Assembly: GCA_030693065.1 (NCBI GenBank)
Contig: JAUYBL010000036.1
Span: forward strand, 186,001-250,000
Origin: Methylococcaceae bacterium
GTDB lineage: Bacteria; Pseudomonadota; Gammaproteobacteria; Methylococcales; Methylomonadaceae
Direction: 5' to 3'
Length of the DNA stretch: 64,000 nucleotides
Shown here: positions 37,522-47,582 of the stretch, in pieces
Layout: each line of letters opens with the position of its first letter
Numbering within the stretch: position 1 is the first letter of the stretch
The notes under the pieces: model-generated
Told to the model about the DNA's origin: nothing
Seen by the model: only the letters and a program-made list of their open reading frames with translations
The model's database searches: none
Made by a program: the position numbers and the translations under genes

Positions 37522-39657
37522 ATGAACATTGTGCAACGCATTTTACTAGCGCTAGTGTTACTGCCTATTTCCATGACTTACGCACAAGATCGGACCGTCA
37601 CAATAGGTATTTTGGCTATTCGCCCCAAAGCGGAAGTGACTGCTCGCTGGCAACCATTGGCGGATTATTTAAGTGAACAATTACCTGGCAAAAAAATCCA
37701 ACTACTGACATTAAACTACGACGAACTCACCGAAAAAACCCGTCTAAAGCAGTTGGACTTTATTCTCACCAGCTCAAGTCACTATATTTATTTGCGAGAA
37801 AACCAAGGCCTCTCGGGCGTGTTGGCAACCCTCTCGGAACAACGAGACGGCACCCCTTTAAATGCCTATGGCGGGGTGATTTTTTGCCGAAAAGATAGAA
37901 TTGATATTAATCAGTTAACTGATCTTAGACATAGAAACTTGGCTGCCAGTAACATCGTTTCATTTGGTGGCTATCAAATGCAGCTCTACGAACTAAAAAA
38001 AGCGGGCATACATTTGCCTGACGAAGCTAATTTAGTAATTACAGGTGAACCGCAAGACAATGTAATTACCACGGTAATGTCGGGCAAAGCCGATGCCGGT
38101 TTTATTCGCTCGGGCTTGTTAGAAGAATTAGCGCAAGAGGGCAAACTGGATTTATCACAAATTAAAATTATCAATCCACAGGCTTCCAGTTTTCCGTTTG
38201 CCCTCTCCACGCATCTTTATCCTGAATGGGCATTAGCCGCCCTGCCCCATGTCGATGTTAACCTAGCAAGACTGGTCGTAGCTTATTTGCTGATAATCGG
38301 TCCGCAGCATCCTGCTGCCCAAGCAGGACAAATTTATGGCTTTACTATTCCCGCAGACTACAGCCCTGTAGAAGCTCTCTTAAGAGAGATGCGCTTTCCA
38401 CCTTTTGATACCACACCGACATTTACCCTGAAAGATGTTTGGCTTCGTTACCAGCTCCCTCTGCAATTAATGGCATTTGCCGGGGTGATTATTGGCATAT
38501 TGATAATATTATTATTGCGCATCAATCGCTCTGAACGCAGTGCTCGCAACCAGGCTCAGGAAAGTGCCTTGCAACTTCGAACCATTATCGAAACCGAGCC
38601 GGAATGCGTCAAAATGCTAGCGCCTGATGGCACCTTGCTACAAATGAACCAAGCCGGTTTAAATATGATTGAAGCAAGCAGTTTGCAACAAGTGCTTGGC
38701 AAGCAAGTTTCCGGCATTGTCGATACCGAATACCAAGAGGCATTTAAAAACTTGATCCAACAAGTATTTGCCGGTGAATCAGGTAATCTGACCTTCAAAA
38801 TCACCGGTCTTAAAGGCACCCCCCGCTGGCTGGACTCTCATGCCGTCCCCTTACGTGATACTCAAGGCAACATTACCGCGTTACTTAGTGTCACCCGCGA
38901 CATCACCGAGCGCAAAGCTATTGAAGATGAGCTAAAACGCTCCAATACCGAACTGGAGCAGTTTGCCTATGCCATTTCCCACGATATGCGCCAACCTTTA
39001 CGGATGGTTACCAGCTATCTGAGCTTGATTGAAAAAGCACTGTCTGGGCATTTGGATGACAACACGCGGCAATATTTCTTCTTTGCCATTGATGGTGCCA
39101 AACGCATGGATCAAATGATTCTTGCATTACTTGACTATTCTCGGGTGGGCCGAAAAACTGAAATAAAAACACAGATTGCCAGCCGCGCGGCTGTCGATGA
39201 AGCCCTATTATTTTTAAAGCCTGCGCAGGAAACTAGCGGTGGCACTGTTGAGGTAAGCGGTGATTGGCCGGCATTAATCGCCAGTCGTGACGAACTGTCC
39301 CGGTTATTACAAAATTTAATCGACAATGCGCTCAAATACCATGAGCCCAACCAGCCCCCGCAAGTGGAAGTTCACGGTAGTCAATCAGGCAACTCATTTC
39401 GGGTGGAAGTGCGTGACCAAGGTATTGGCATTGCCCCCGATCAAATCGGCCGTTTGTTCAATGTGTTTTCACGCCTGCAGTCGCGCAGTCGTTTTGAGGG
39501 CTCCGGTGTAGGTTTAGCGCTGTGCCGAAAAATTGTCGAACATCACGGTGGCAATATTGGCGTTAATTCTGCTGGTGAAGGCCACGGTTGCGTATTTTGG
39601 TTTGAACTGCCCATTCAACCCAGCGATTTTATCAACAGGGAGAATGACGTTGTTTAA
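37522..39657 (+). CDS. Sensor histidine kinase with PhnD-like binding domain
   Basis: A 711-residue protein starting at the ATG at 37522, two bases after the previous stop; the longer frame from 37447 overlaps the upstream gene and lacks the signal peptide. Order: signal peptide (MNIVQRILLAL ... TYAQ), a periplasmic phosphonate-binding-protein-like domain (VTIGILAIRPKAEV ... DFILTSSSHYIYL), a membrane helix (MAFAGVIIGILIILLL), PAS, a HisKA domain with His in AISHDMRQPLR, and an ATPase domain ending GHGCVFWFELP. The layout is like tetrathionate-type sensor TtrS kinases. The phospho-acceptor domain resembles that of phytochrome-type kinases, which commonly signal to single-domain regulators such as the one at 41890. 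Confidence 0.9.
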   Translation: MNIVQRILLALVLLPISMTYAQDRTVTIGILAIRPKAEVTARWQPLADYLSEQLPGKKIQLLTLNYDELTEKTRLKQLDFILTSSSHYIYLRENQGLSGVLATLSEQRDGTPLNAYGGVIFCRKDRIDINQLTDLRHRNLAASNIVSFGGYQMQLYELKKAGIHLPDEANLVITGEPQDNVITTVMSGKADAGFIRSGLLEELAQEGKLDLSQIKIINPQASSFPFALSTHLYPEWALAALPHVDVNLARLVVAYLLIIGPQHPAAQAGQIYGFTIPADYSPVEALLREMRFPPFDTTPTFTLKDVWLRYQLPLQLMAFAGVIIGILIILLLRINRSERSARNQAQESALQLRTIIETEPECVKMLAPDGTLLQMNQAGLNMIEASSLQQVLGKQVSGIVDTEYQEAFKNLIQQVFAGESGNLTFKITGLKGTPRWLDSHAVPLRDTQGNITALLSVTRDITERKAIEDELKRSNTELEQFAYAISHDMRQPLRMVTSYLSLIEKALSGHLDDNTRQYFFFAIDGAKRMDQMILALLDYSRVGRKTEIKTQIASRAAVDEALLFLKPAQETSGGTVEVSGDWPALIASRDELSRLLQNLIDNALKYHEPNQPPQVEVHGSQSGNSFRVEVRDQGIGIAPDQIGRLFNVFSRLQSRSRFEGSGVGLALCRKIVEHHGGNIGVNSAGEGHGCVFWFELPIQPSDFINRENDVV

Positions 39658-41842
39658 AGAATCTCTAAACATATTAACTTCCCTAATAGCTCGCTCATTC
39701 GACAAAGCAGTTCCCGTCAATGCTGCACTGAGTCAGGATCAGGATAATCCAGTCAAAGGCTTGACTCAGCAATTTATCAAAATCATCACTGTCACGGTAC
39801 TTTATTGGCTAATGGCCAAGGCCGCTCTTAGCTTTTTCTCCAGCAACGGGTTTGTAACGGTCGTTTGGCCACCCAGTGGTTTTGCGTTAGCTGCCTTATT
39901 AATCGGGGGCACAAGGTATGCGATTGCGATTTTTTTAGGCGCCGTTTTAATAATTATGTCCGAAGGAGGCCCCATTGAAACGGCTCTCCTCAATGGACTA
40001 GGCAATATGCTGGAAGCTTGGTTTGGTGTTTGGATACTAAACCGTGACCCTGACTTTTCTAAGAGCCTGCCGACGTTACGTGACTACCTGCAACTATTTA
40101 TTTTAGCGGGTGGTATCGGCAGTACGATTTCAGCTTTACTCGGCGCATCAGCACTGATGCTGTCAGGATTAATAGAGCCGTCTAGTTATCTGGAAAATGT
40201 CTTACATTGGTGGATGGGCGATGTGCTTGGCATTGTTTTGATTACCCCGTTATTACTCATTTGGCAGCGCACCACTGAGGCCTCTTTTACGACTCGCCAA
40301 ACGCTGGAAGCGGTGTTGTTATTAAGCCTGACTATTCTTGCAGGACAAATTATTTTCTTTGGCTTTTTACAAAACAGCATCGGCTATTTAGCCAAAGGCT
40401 TCTGGATGTTTTTATTTATCTCCTGGATAGCGGCACAATTAGGACCACGGATTACCGTCATAGCCTTGCTGATAACTGCTATTCAGGCACTATGGGGCGC
40501 TTATATGGGCATTGGCTATTTCGCTCATGACATGGCCGATAGCCAGTTAACCAACTTTTGGGCTTTCATGATGATTTTATCCATCGTCGGCATGGCGCTA
40601 GCGAGTTATTTTGAACAGCTAAAAACCTCACAGTTAAAGCTATCGCGACGCACGCATGAGCTGCACATGCACAACCAAGTGCTTCAGCAAATTAATTCCC
40701 ACCACCCGCTAGCAAGGGTATTAACTGAATTAGTCAAACAAGTTGAATCACTAGATCCTGACATACTGTGTTCAATTTTACTTCTTGATGACAGTGGCCG
40801 GTATTTGCAACATGGTGCAGCCCCCAGCTTACCCAATTTTTATAACCAAGCGATTGATGGCGCAATGATTGGTGAAGCAATGGGGTCTTGTGGTACTGCA
40901 GCATTTCGCGGTGAACGAGTCATTGTTGAAGATGTACAAACGCATCGCTTTTGGCAAGATTACCGAGCATTGGCAGAACAAGCCGGGCTGCGATCCTGTT
41001 GGTCGCAACCGATTAAAAACGATGAAGGGAGGGTGCTGGGCACATTTGCTATTTATCATCGTCAACCAGCCTTGCCCAAAGAAGCTGAAATATCCAGAAT
41101 TGAGCGCTACGCCAATTTCGCCCAATTAGCTATTGAACGTAAACGCACAGAAGCAGCGCTGGCCAATAGTCATGCCGAAATACAACATTTTGCCGAAATT
41201 TCTGCCCACCATCTGCAAGAGCCGACACGACGAATAGTAAGCTTTACCCACCGATTACAAAATCAATTGTCAATCTATCCGCTGAATAAGGATGTGACAT
41301 TATCGCTACACTACATAGAACAGAGCGCGCTGCATCAACGGGCCTTGGTACATGATATAGAACTGTATCTAGCAGCCAGCCAAGCACGCGCAACTGTCGA
41401 AAAAATTGATGTCAATGAAGTATTGACTCATCTATTGGTAGACCAGGCCTTGCGCATTAACCGCCAGGAAGCAACTATTACCTATCCCCAGCTGCCTAAA
41501 GTGAGTATGGATCGGCCGCGACTCAATGATATTTTTACTATTCTGCTAGACAATGCCCTGTGTTATTGTCACCCTGCGCGCTTGTTAGAAATAACTATTT
41601 CTGGTCAATTTCAAGGGGGACGCGTGCATTTTCGCGTTAGCGATAATGGCAGAGGTATCGAACCTCAATATCACGAACGGGTATTTGCTGTTTTCGAACG
41701 CTTACAAGTCAGTGATAACCCAAACTCTACCGGTATTGGCTTGGCGATTGTCCGGCGTATCGTAACAAGTTGCGGCGGTCTGATCAGTATCGAGGATCGC
41801 CCGGGTGGCGGCACCACTGTTATCTTTGATTTACCCGGATGA
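39644..41842 (+). CDS. MASE1-GAF sensor kinase
   Basis: A 732-residue protein starting at the ATG at 39644, which overlaps the preceding gene by 14 bases and has AGGGAG upstream. The N-terminus is a multi-helix MASE1 membrane sensor (WLMAKAALSFF, VVWPPSGFALAALLI). A GAF domain follows (CSILLLDDSGRYLQ ... CGTAAFRGERVIVED). Then comes a histidine region HHLQEPTRRIVSF and an ATPase domain with DNGRGIEP and STGIGLAIVRRIV. The phospho-acceptor His is in the H-x-L-Q-E-P pattern of phytochrome-like kinases. Its coupling to the upstream kinase suggests both feed the same regulators. Confidence 0.9.
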   Translation: MTLFKESLNILTSLIARSFDKAVPVNAALSQDQDNPVKGLTQQFIKIITVTVLYWLMAKAALSFFSSNGFVTVVWPPSGFALAALLIGGTRYAIAIFLGAVLIIMSEGGPIETALLNGLGNMLEAWFGVWILNRDPDFSKSLPTLRDYLQLFILAGGIGSTISALLGASALMLSGLIEPSSYLENVLHWWMGDVLGIVLITPLLLIWQRTTEASFTTRQTLEAVLLLSLTILAGQIIFFGFLQNSIGYLAKGFWMFLFISWIAAQLGPRITVIALLITAIQALWGAYMGIGYFAHDMADSQLTNFWAFMMILSIVGMALASYFEQLKTSQLKLSRRTHELHMHNQVLQQINSHHPLARVLTELVKQVESLDPDILCSILLLDDSGRYLQHGAAPSLPNFYNQAIDGAMIGEAMGSCGTAAFRGERVIVEDVQTHRFWQDYRALAEQAGLRSCWSQPIKNDEGRVLGTFAIYHRQPALPKEAEISRIERYANFAQLAIERKRTEAALANSHAEIQHFAEISAHHLQEPTRRIVSFTHRLQNQLSIYPLNKDVTLSLHYIEQSALHQRALVHDIELYLAASQARATVEKIDVNEVLTHLLVDQALRINRQEATITYPQLPKVSMDRPRLNDIFTILLDNALCYCHPARLLEITISGQFQGGRVHFRVSDNGRGIEPQYHERVFAVFERLQVSDNPNSTGIGLAIVRRIVTSCGGLISIEDRPGGGTTVIFDLPG

Positions 41843-41889
41843 GTATAACAACGCACTCATGCATATCGTAAAACCTGGGAGCTTTAGAC

Positions 41890-42336
41890 ATGACCAAAAA
41901 TGGACTGCCATTTGACATTTTATTACTTGAAGATGAACCGGCTGACGCTTATCTCATTAAGGTCGCGCTGGAAGAAGGCAAAATGCTGGCCAATCTTCAT
42001 CATGTGGTTGATGGCCGTGAAGGCTTGGATTTTTTGCGTCATAAAGAGCAATTTGCTGACGCACCGCGCCCTGATCTAATTTTGCTGGACTTCAACATGC
42101 CGCGCATGAATGGCCGTGAGTTTTTAGCTGAAATCAAAGCCGATCCGCTACTCAACGATATTCCTGTGATTGTACTGACGACATCCGACGTTGAACGCGA
42201 CGTGGTCGCCTCGTACCAATTGGGCGCGGCAAGCTTTATCACCAAACCGCTGGATATGAGCCAATTTATTACCGCGGTTCATCACATCGAAAATTATTGG
42301 TTTACCTTGGTACGCTTGCCTCAAAATCAAAAATAA
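41890..42336 (+). CDS. Single-domain response regulator, Rcp1-like
   Basis: A 148-residue receiver with LLLEDEPADAYLIKVAL, phospho-acceptor Asp in ILLDFNMPRMNGREF, and a conserved Thr and Lys (VLTTSD and TKPLD). No output domain is attached. The two kinases upstream have phytochrome-type phospho-acceptor domains that usually pair with regulators of this type. The gene begins 47 bases after the MASE1 kinase and ends ten bases before the next regulator, so it belongs to the same transcript. Confidence 0.93.
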   Translation: MTKNGLPFDILLLEDEPADAYLIKVALEEGKMLANLHHVVDGREGLDFLRHKEQFADAPRPDLILLDFNMPRMNGREFLAEIKADPLLNDIPVIVLTTSDVERDVVASYQLGAASFITKPLDMSQFITAVHHIENYWFTLVRLPQNQK

Positions 42337-42346
42337 AGAGCACAAA

Positions 42347-43630
42347 ATGAGACGTTATAAACTCATTCATGTACTGCTGGTAGAAGATGATCCCGGTGAT
42401 GCGGGATTGGTGCAAGCGACCTTACGACAAGCGCGCGATGCCCGCTTTGAAGTAACCTGGGTAAAATCGATTAATCAAGCTCAGCAATGTCTACTTAATT
42501 GCCAAATTGATGCGTTATTGCTGGATTTATCGTTACCTGATTCCGACGGAATCGCCACACTGCATCGAATCCGGCAATTAGCTGGTGCAATTCCAATCAT
42601 TATTCTCACCGGTAGCGGTGACACTGATTTTGCGCTGACAGCACTTGAAGCAGGTGCCTCCGATTACATGATCAAAAGCGATTTCGGCGCTGAGGGTCTT
42701 ACCCGTGCAATCCGTTATTCTTTACTTCGTGCCGATATGGAAGCCCATAATCGATTACTGGTTACAGCCCTTGAATCGGCAGCTGATGGCATTTTTATTA
42801 CCGATCGAGAGGGCCACATTGAATGGATAAACCCGGCTTTTACAAGACTTACCGGCTATAACAGTCAGGAAGTAGTCGGACAAAAACATGAAACTCTGAC
42901 TAACACTATTGGGCCGGAGCATTCGGCATCGGAAATAATTTGGCAGCATATTTTACCCGGCGAGCACTGGCACGGCGAAGCCATCAACCATCGCAAGGAA
43001 GGTAGTCAATATCATGAAGAATTAACTATTGCACCGGTATTTGATACCAAAGGCCAAATTAGTCATTTTATCGGCATCAAAAAGGATGTTACCGAACGTC
43101 GGCAAATGGAAGAAAACCTTAAACGTCTGGCCAGCACTGATCCACTCACCGACTTGCCGAATCGCCGCGTGTTTATGGAAGACCTGTCTCAAGAATGGTC
43201 ACGAGTGCAGCGTTTTAATAATCTGCAATCATCACTGTTGATGCTGGATATTGATCACTTTAAATTCATTAATGACAACTATGGGCATGCCGCTGGCGAT
43301 GAAGTACTACGTCAGTTTGCCAACATCCTCAAAGCTGAACTGCGTAACATTGATACACCGGGGCGTTTGGGTGGTGAAGAGTTTGCAATTTTATTGCCTG
43401 GCATTACGACTGCTAATGCAATGACCACCGCCGAACGTTTGCGTAACCGCATTGAAGCCACACGGGTAAATAGTATCAATGGCCCGATTCACTTTACCGT
43501 GAGTATTGGTGGCACACTGATTAGTCCGCAAGATAAAGCGTATGAAACCGCTTTGCATAGGGCTGATAATGCCATGTATGAAGCCAAGGATGCTGGGCGT
43601 AACCAAACTAAATGGCAGGATTTACTATAA
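42347..43630 (+). CDS. REC-PAS-GGDEF diguanylate cyclase
   Basis: A 427-residue response regulator with a receiver (LLVEDDPGDAGLV; Asp in LLLDLSLPDSDG), a PAS domain and a GGDEF domain. The active motif is RLGGEEF and an I-site RNID lies exactly five residues before it, so active and feedback-inhibited c-di-GMP synthesis is expected. It is the last gene of the plus-strand signalling run and is followed by a strong hairpin. The two upstream kinases are plausible phosphate donors. Confidence 0.94.
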   Translation: MRRYKLIHVLLVEDDPGDAGLVQATLRQARDARFEVTWVKSINQAQQCLLNCQIDALLLDLSLPDSDGIATLHRIRQLAGAIPIIILTGSGDTDFALTALEAGASDYMIKSDFGAEGLTRAIRYSLLRADMEAHNRLLVTALESAADGIFITDREGHIEWINPAFTRLTGYNSQEVVGQKHETLTNTIGPEHSASEIIWQHILPGEHWHGEAINHRKEGSQYHEELTIAPVFDTKGQISHFIGIKKDVTERRQMEENLKRLASTDPLTDLPNRRVFMEDLSQEWSRVQRFNNLQSSLLMLDIDHFKFINDNYGHAAGDEVLRQFANILKAELRNIDTPGRLGGEEFAILLPGITTANAMTTAERLRNRIEATRVNSINGPIHFTVSIGGTLISPQDKAYETALHRADNAMYEAKDAGRNQTKWQDLL

Positions 43631-43631
43631 A

Positions 43632-43665
43632 AAAACCTGTGAGGTTTTTGACCTTCACAGGTTTT
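43632..43665. terminator. Bidirectional terminator between convergent genes
   Basis: AAAACCTGTGA (43632-43642) pairs with TCACAGGTTTT (43655-43665), with GG/CC extending the stem. A-tracts on the left and T-tracts on the right serve both strands. It separates the convergent REC-PAS-GGDEF and copA genes. Confidence 0.8.
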
Positions 43666-43682
43666 AAATTTCATCTTATAGC

Positions 43683-45929
43683 TTAAAGAAGCTTAGCCCA
43701 GCGCAAGCGGTTGGCATTTGTAACAACTGTTACTGACGACAAAGCCATCGCAAGACCGGCAATCATAGGGTTCAGCAACACCCCAAATAGCGGGTACAAA
43801 AGCCCGGCGGCAACTGGAATACTGATGGTGTTGTAAAAGAAGGCCCCTATCAGATTTTGTTTGATATTAATAACCGTGGCTTTAGACAACGCAATTGCTT
43901 CGGGTACTTTTAACAACGAACCTTGCAATATCACCACATCAGCGCTTTCAATTGCCACGTCTGTGCCCGTACCGATAGCAAAACCAACATCTGCCTGCGC
44001 CAGTGCTGGAGCGTCATTGATACCATCTCCTACCATACCGACTATTTCTCCCGCTTGTTGGAGCGCTTTGACCACGGCGGCTTTATCTTGAGGTAATACT
44101 TGCGCCCTGACTTCATCAATACCTGCTTGTTTGGCAATGGCATGCGCGGTGATTTGATTATCACCTGTCACCATGATGATCCTGATACCCAGGTCTTTTA
44201 GCGCTTTTACCGCGCTGGCAGAGTCTTTCTTAATTGGGTCGGAAACAGCAATGACGCCAACAATTTTATGATCAATTGCCAGCAACACAGGTGTTTGTCC
44301 CAATGCCGAGAGTTTTTCCAGCTTATTGTTGTAGCGGGTAAATTTGATGCCTTGTTCATCCATCAAGGCTTTATTACCAAAAACTACTGCCTGATTATTA
44401 ATCAACGCAGTCACGCCATGCCCTGCCACCGCCGCGAACTGAGTCACTTTTTCCAATTTGATTTGTTTTTGTTCAGCCGCAGCCAAGACGCTAGCGGCTA
44501 AAGGATGCTCAGAGCCGGACTCAATGCTGGCGGCAAACTTAAGAATGGTGTCTTCATCGTAATCGGCTAATGCTTCAATGGTTGATACGGTAGGTTTGCC
44601 TTCAGTAACGGTACCGGTTTTATCGAGAATCAAACACGTCAATTTACCCGCTGATTGCAAGGCCTCACCTTTCCGAATCAAAATACCGGATTGTGCCGCC
44701 CGACCCACCGCGACCATGACTGAAATCGGTGTTGCTAACCCTAATGCACAAGGGCAAGCAATGACTAGCACAGTCATTGAGGTCACAAAAGCATAGCCCA
44801 ACGATGGTTCAGGACCGAAAACGAACCAAATCAAAAAAGTCAGCACCGAGATAAGCACTACAGCGGGTACAAACACACTGGAAATTTTGTCAGCAAGGCG
44901 AGCGATTTCCGGCTTACTGCTTTGCGCCTGCCGAACGCTTTTTATGATTTGTGCCAAGGCGGTATCGCGGCCAATACGTGTCGCGGTAAACAAAAAACTG
45001 CCGGTTTGATTCATGGTGCCTGCCACAACCTCGGCACCGACCACTTTTTCGATTGGTAAGGGTTCACCGGTCAACATTGATTCATCGACGTTAGAATGAC
45101 CTTCGATCAGCACGCCATCGACTGGAATTTTTTCACCGGGCCTGACTCTGATCGTTTCACCAAGCCCCACGTCCTCAATGGCAATATCTAACTCTTCGCC
45201 ATTTCTTACCACTCTTGCTGTACGTGGCTGCAGGCCAATCAATTGTCGAATAGCCGTTGATGTTTTACCTCTAGCCAAGGTTTCCAATGCGTTGCCTAAA
45301 TTTATGAAGGCCAAAATAACAACTGCAGCTTCAAAATAAGCATGTTTCGCCAAAGAAGGCAGCACCGCGTAATAATCGATAACAATACAAGAATATATCC
45401 AGGCCGAGCCGGTACCTAAGGCGATCAAGGTATCCATATTGGCCTGACGTAACATCAGTGACTTATAAGCGCCACTATAAAAATGCCAGCCCGAATACGC
45501 CATAATAGCCAAAGTTATCAGCGCGACTTCTGGCCAAAACCATTGCCCAGTTGGTGAACCAATTTCAGGCAACCACTCGAAGTGCTCTAATAGCATCAGC
45601 AACACGCCAAAACCTGCGGCCACTGCGGCTTTGTTCATTAACTTTCGGTATCGTTGCAGTTCCTGCTGTTCTTGGTCGACAGGATCTTCAAAACCTTCCA
45701 TGATCGCCGCATCAAAACCGACCTCTTTAACGGCTTGTTTTAAATTATCGGGGTCGGCATTGCCTTTTACTTGCGCTGAATGGTCAGCAAAATTAACACT
45801 AACCGCTGTTACGCCCGGCACGGCCGATAAGGCACCCTCGACAGCGCTTACACAACCAGCACAGCGCATACCCAAAATCGATAGCCTTATCTCGCTAGCG
45901 GTCGTTTCAGAAGCATTATCTGTAGTCAT
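43683..45929 (-). CDS. copA: Copper-exporting P1B-type ATPase
   Basis: A 748-residue inner-membrane pump. It has one N-terminal metal-binding domain ([11 protein letters not shown]), the membrane motif CPCALG, the phosphorylation motif DKTGTVTEG, the SEHPLA motif, the actuator TGEPLP, and [10 protein letters not shown]. The CPC motif and HP locus mark a Cu(I)-type pump that moves copper out of the cytoplasm. The copZ-like gene lies 39 bases upstream on the same strand. Copper handling fits a methanotroph, whose particulate methane monooxygenase needs copper, but that link is inference. Confidence 0.94.
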   Translation of the reverse strand: MTTDNASETTASEIRLSILGMRCAGCVSAVEGALSAVPGVTAVSVNFADHSAQVKGNADPDNLKQAVKEVGFDAAIMEGFEDPVDQEQQELQRYRKLMNKAAVAAGFGVLLMLLEHFEWLPEIGSPTGQWFWPEVALITLAIMAYSGWHFYSGAYKSLMLRQANMDTLIALGTGSAWIYSCIVIDYYAVLPSLAKHAYFEAAVVILAFINLGNALETLARGKTSTAIRQLIGLQPRTARVVRNGEELDIAIEDVGLGETIRVRPGEKIPVDGVLIEGHSNVDESMLTGEPLPIEKVVGAEVVAGTMNQTGSFLFTATRIGRDTALAQIIKSVRQAQSSKPEIARLADKISSVFVPAVVLISVLTFLIWFVFGPEPSLGYAFVTSMTVLVIACPCALGLATPISVMVAVGRAAQSGILIRKGEALQSAGKLTCLILDKTGTVTEGKPTVSTIEALADYDEDTILKFAASIESGSEHPLAASVLAAAEQKQIKLEKVTQFAAVAGHGVTALINNQAVVFGNKALMDEQGIKFTRYNNKLEKLSALGQTPVLLAIDHKIVGVIAVSDPIKKDSASAVKALKDLGIRIIMVTGDNQITAHAIAKQAGIDEVRAQVLPQDKAAVVKALQQAGEIVGMVGDGINDAPALAQADVGFAIGTGTDVAIESADVVILQGSLLKVPEAIALSKATVINIKQNLIGAFFYNTISIPVAAGLLYPLFGVLLNPMIAGLAMALSSVTVVTNANRLRWAKLL

Positions 45930-45968
45930 TGTCTGCCCTTGCTGATGAACTGGTTGTGTGTATTTCGG

Positions 45969-46178
45969 TTACTGGACGTTAAACCCTGCGTTAATAATAC
46001 TGGCTTTAATGTCATCCAGACTGATTTTGCTGTCATCAAACTCGACGTCAACCTGATCATCTTTACTGGATGCATTGACCAATAACACACCATCTAACGC
46101 TTGTACGGTATTTTTTACAGTGGTTTCACAACCGCCACATTTCATGCCAGTGACAATTATTGATGCGGACTCAATCAT
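45969..46178 (-). CDS. copZ: Copper chaperone, CopZ-like
   Basis: A 69-residue single HMA-domain protein with the metal-binding motif GMKCGGCETTV. Such chaperones carry Cu(I) to the ATPase encoded next to it. The ATG at 46178 has GGAGAA upstream. It is the first gene of the minus-strand pair with copA. Confidence 0.9.
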   Translation of the reverse strand: MIESASIIVTGMKCGGCETTVKNTVQALDGVLLVNASSKDDQVDVEFDDSKISLDDIKASIINAGFNVQ

Positions 46179-46295
46179 GTTTCATTCTCCTCGGATTCAA
46201 TGGTTTATGCGGTTATCATACTCGACTGATGCCTGATAAGCATGCTATAAATGCCGCCTTGAAAGTCATAGTGAGCCTGTTCAATGTGACTACAT

Positions 46296-46311
46296 AGAAG
46301 ATAAATCTTCT
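46296..46311. promoter_or_regulatory. 7-2-7 dyad between copZ and EAL-HDOD gene
   Basis: AGAAGATAAATCTTCT is a perfect seven-base inverted repeat with a two-base centre, in the 196-base divergent gap. It could be an operator for either direction; it does not match the usual CueR site that I would expect for copper genes. Confidence 0.35.
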
Positions 46312-46374
46312 GTGTTCAATCGTTGCTCGTATATTCTGACTATTACCCATAGTGACTAAAAAATAAAACATCAC

Positions 46375-47574
46375 ATGACAGACTTTATCATTGGGCGGCA
46401 GCAGATTTTCGATCAGCAATTAGAAATTTATGACTATGAATTGCTGTTCCGCGGTACTGATCACGATCTAAACCAACAAGACGGCGCCACCCAAGCCACC
46501 AATCAAATCATTACCGACACCCTATTAGAACTGGGTCTTAATGCCATTGTGGGTCCGCACAAGGCATTTATTAATTTTACGACACAAAATATCCTGGAAA
46601 AAACGCCTCTCCATCTTCCCAAAGAACGCATCGTTATTGAAGTACTGGAAACGGTCAAGGTAGACGCTAGAATTATCAATAACCTACAGGAGCTGTCCAA
46701 ACTTGGTTACACCATTGCTCTGGATGATTTTGTCTTTGCTAATGAATGGAAACCTCTTGTCGAACTCGCCGACATTATCAAGCTGGATGTGTTGGAAATG
46801 GGTGAGTCTAAAACCCGCGAATTAATCAAGCAGCTCGAGCCCTATGATGTAAAGCTATTAGCCGAAAAAGTAGAAACTCATGAGGAATATCAGTATTTAC
46901 TTGAATTAGGTTGCGATTATTTTCAAGGCTTTTTCTTTAACAAGCCCAATATCGTTGCCGGTAAACGTTTAAGTGTTAATCAATTATCGGCAATTAAATT
47001 GCTCACCACGATCAACGATCCGGATGTTGAATTTGCCGAACTTGGCAAAATCATCTCGCAGGATGTTGGACTTAGCTACAAGCTGCTCCACTACATTAAT
47101 TCTGCGTTTTTTACTGTCCCGAATAAAGTTGACTCAATCAATCAGGCCATTGCTTATCTTGGCCTCAATGAAGTTAGACGCTGGATCAATATTCTGACGC
47201 TGTCCTCCATGTCAGATAAACCGCAAGCCGTGATGCAAACAGCACTGATCCGGGCAAAAATGTGCGAACAGTTGGCTAAGTTAACCGGACACAAACCTGA
47301 AAATTTCTTTCTGGTCGGGATGCTATCAAGCCTTGATAGCGTCTTGGATATGCCGATAGCCATCGCGCTGCAACAATTGCCTTTAGCTAATGATATTGTG
47401 TCTGCCATTCTTGATAAACAAGGCCCAGCTGGTGAAGCGCTGGATTGCGTTTTGGGCTACGAACAATGGGATATATCTGCAATTAACTTTGCGCAACTCG
47501 ATCCACTGCTAATCGGCAATGCTTATATCGAGAGCATTAACTGGGCAAAAGACCTTCTGGACACTATTAAATAA
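46375..47574 (+). CDS. EAL-HDOD (YuxH-type) signalling protein
   Basis: A 399-residue protein with the YuxH layout: a divergent N-terminal EAL domain (FIIGRQQIFDQQLEIYDYELLFRG, written here as FIIGRQQIFD and YELLFRG) followed by an HDOD domain (residues about 200-370). The EAL motif reads ELL and the later DDF is in LDDFVFAN, so phosphodiesterase activity is doubtful. Proteins of this type often act as c-di-GMP receptors or adaptors rather than enzymes. The gene is divergent from copZ and nine bases ahead of hflD. Confidence 0.88.
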   Translation: MTDFIIGRQQIFDQQLEIYDYELLFRGTDHDLNQQDGATQATNQIITDTLLELGLNAIVGPHKAFINFTTQNILEKTPLHLPKERIVIEVLETVKVDARIINNLQELSKLGYTIALDDFVFANEWKPLVELADIIKLDVLEMGESKTRELIKQLEPYDVKLLAEKVETHEEYQYLLELGCDYFQGFFFNKPNIVAGKRLSVNQLSAIKLLTTINDPDVEFAELGKIISQDVGLSYKLLHYINSAFFTVPNKVDSINQAIAYLGLNEVRRWINILTLSSMSDKPQAVMQTALIRAKMCEQLAKLTGHKPENFFLVGMLSSLDSVLDMPIAIALQQLPLANDIVSAILDKQGPAGEALDCVLGYEQWDISAINFAQLDPLLIGNAYIESINWAKDLLDTIK

Positions 47575-47582
47575 AACCCGCC

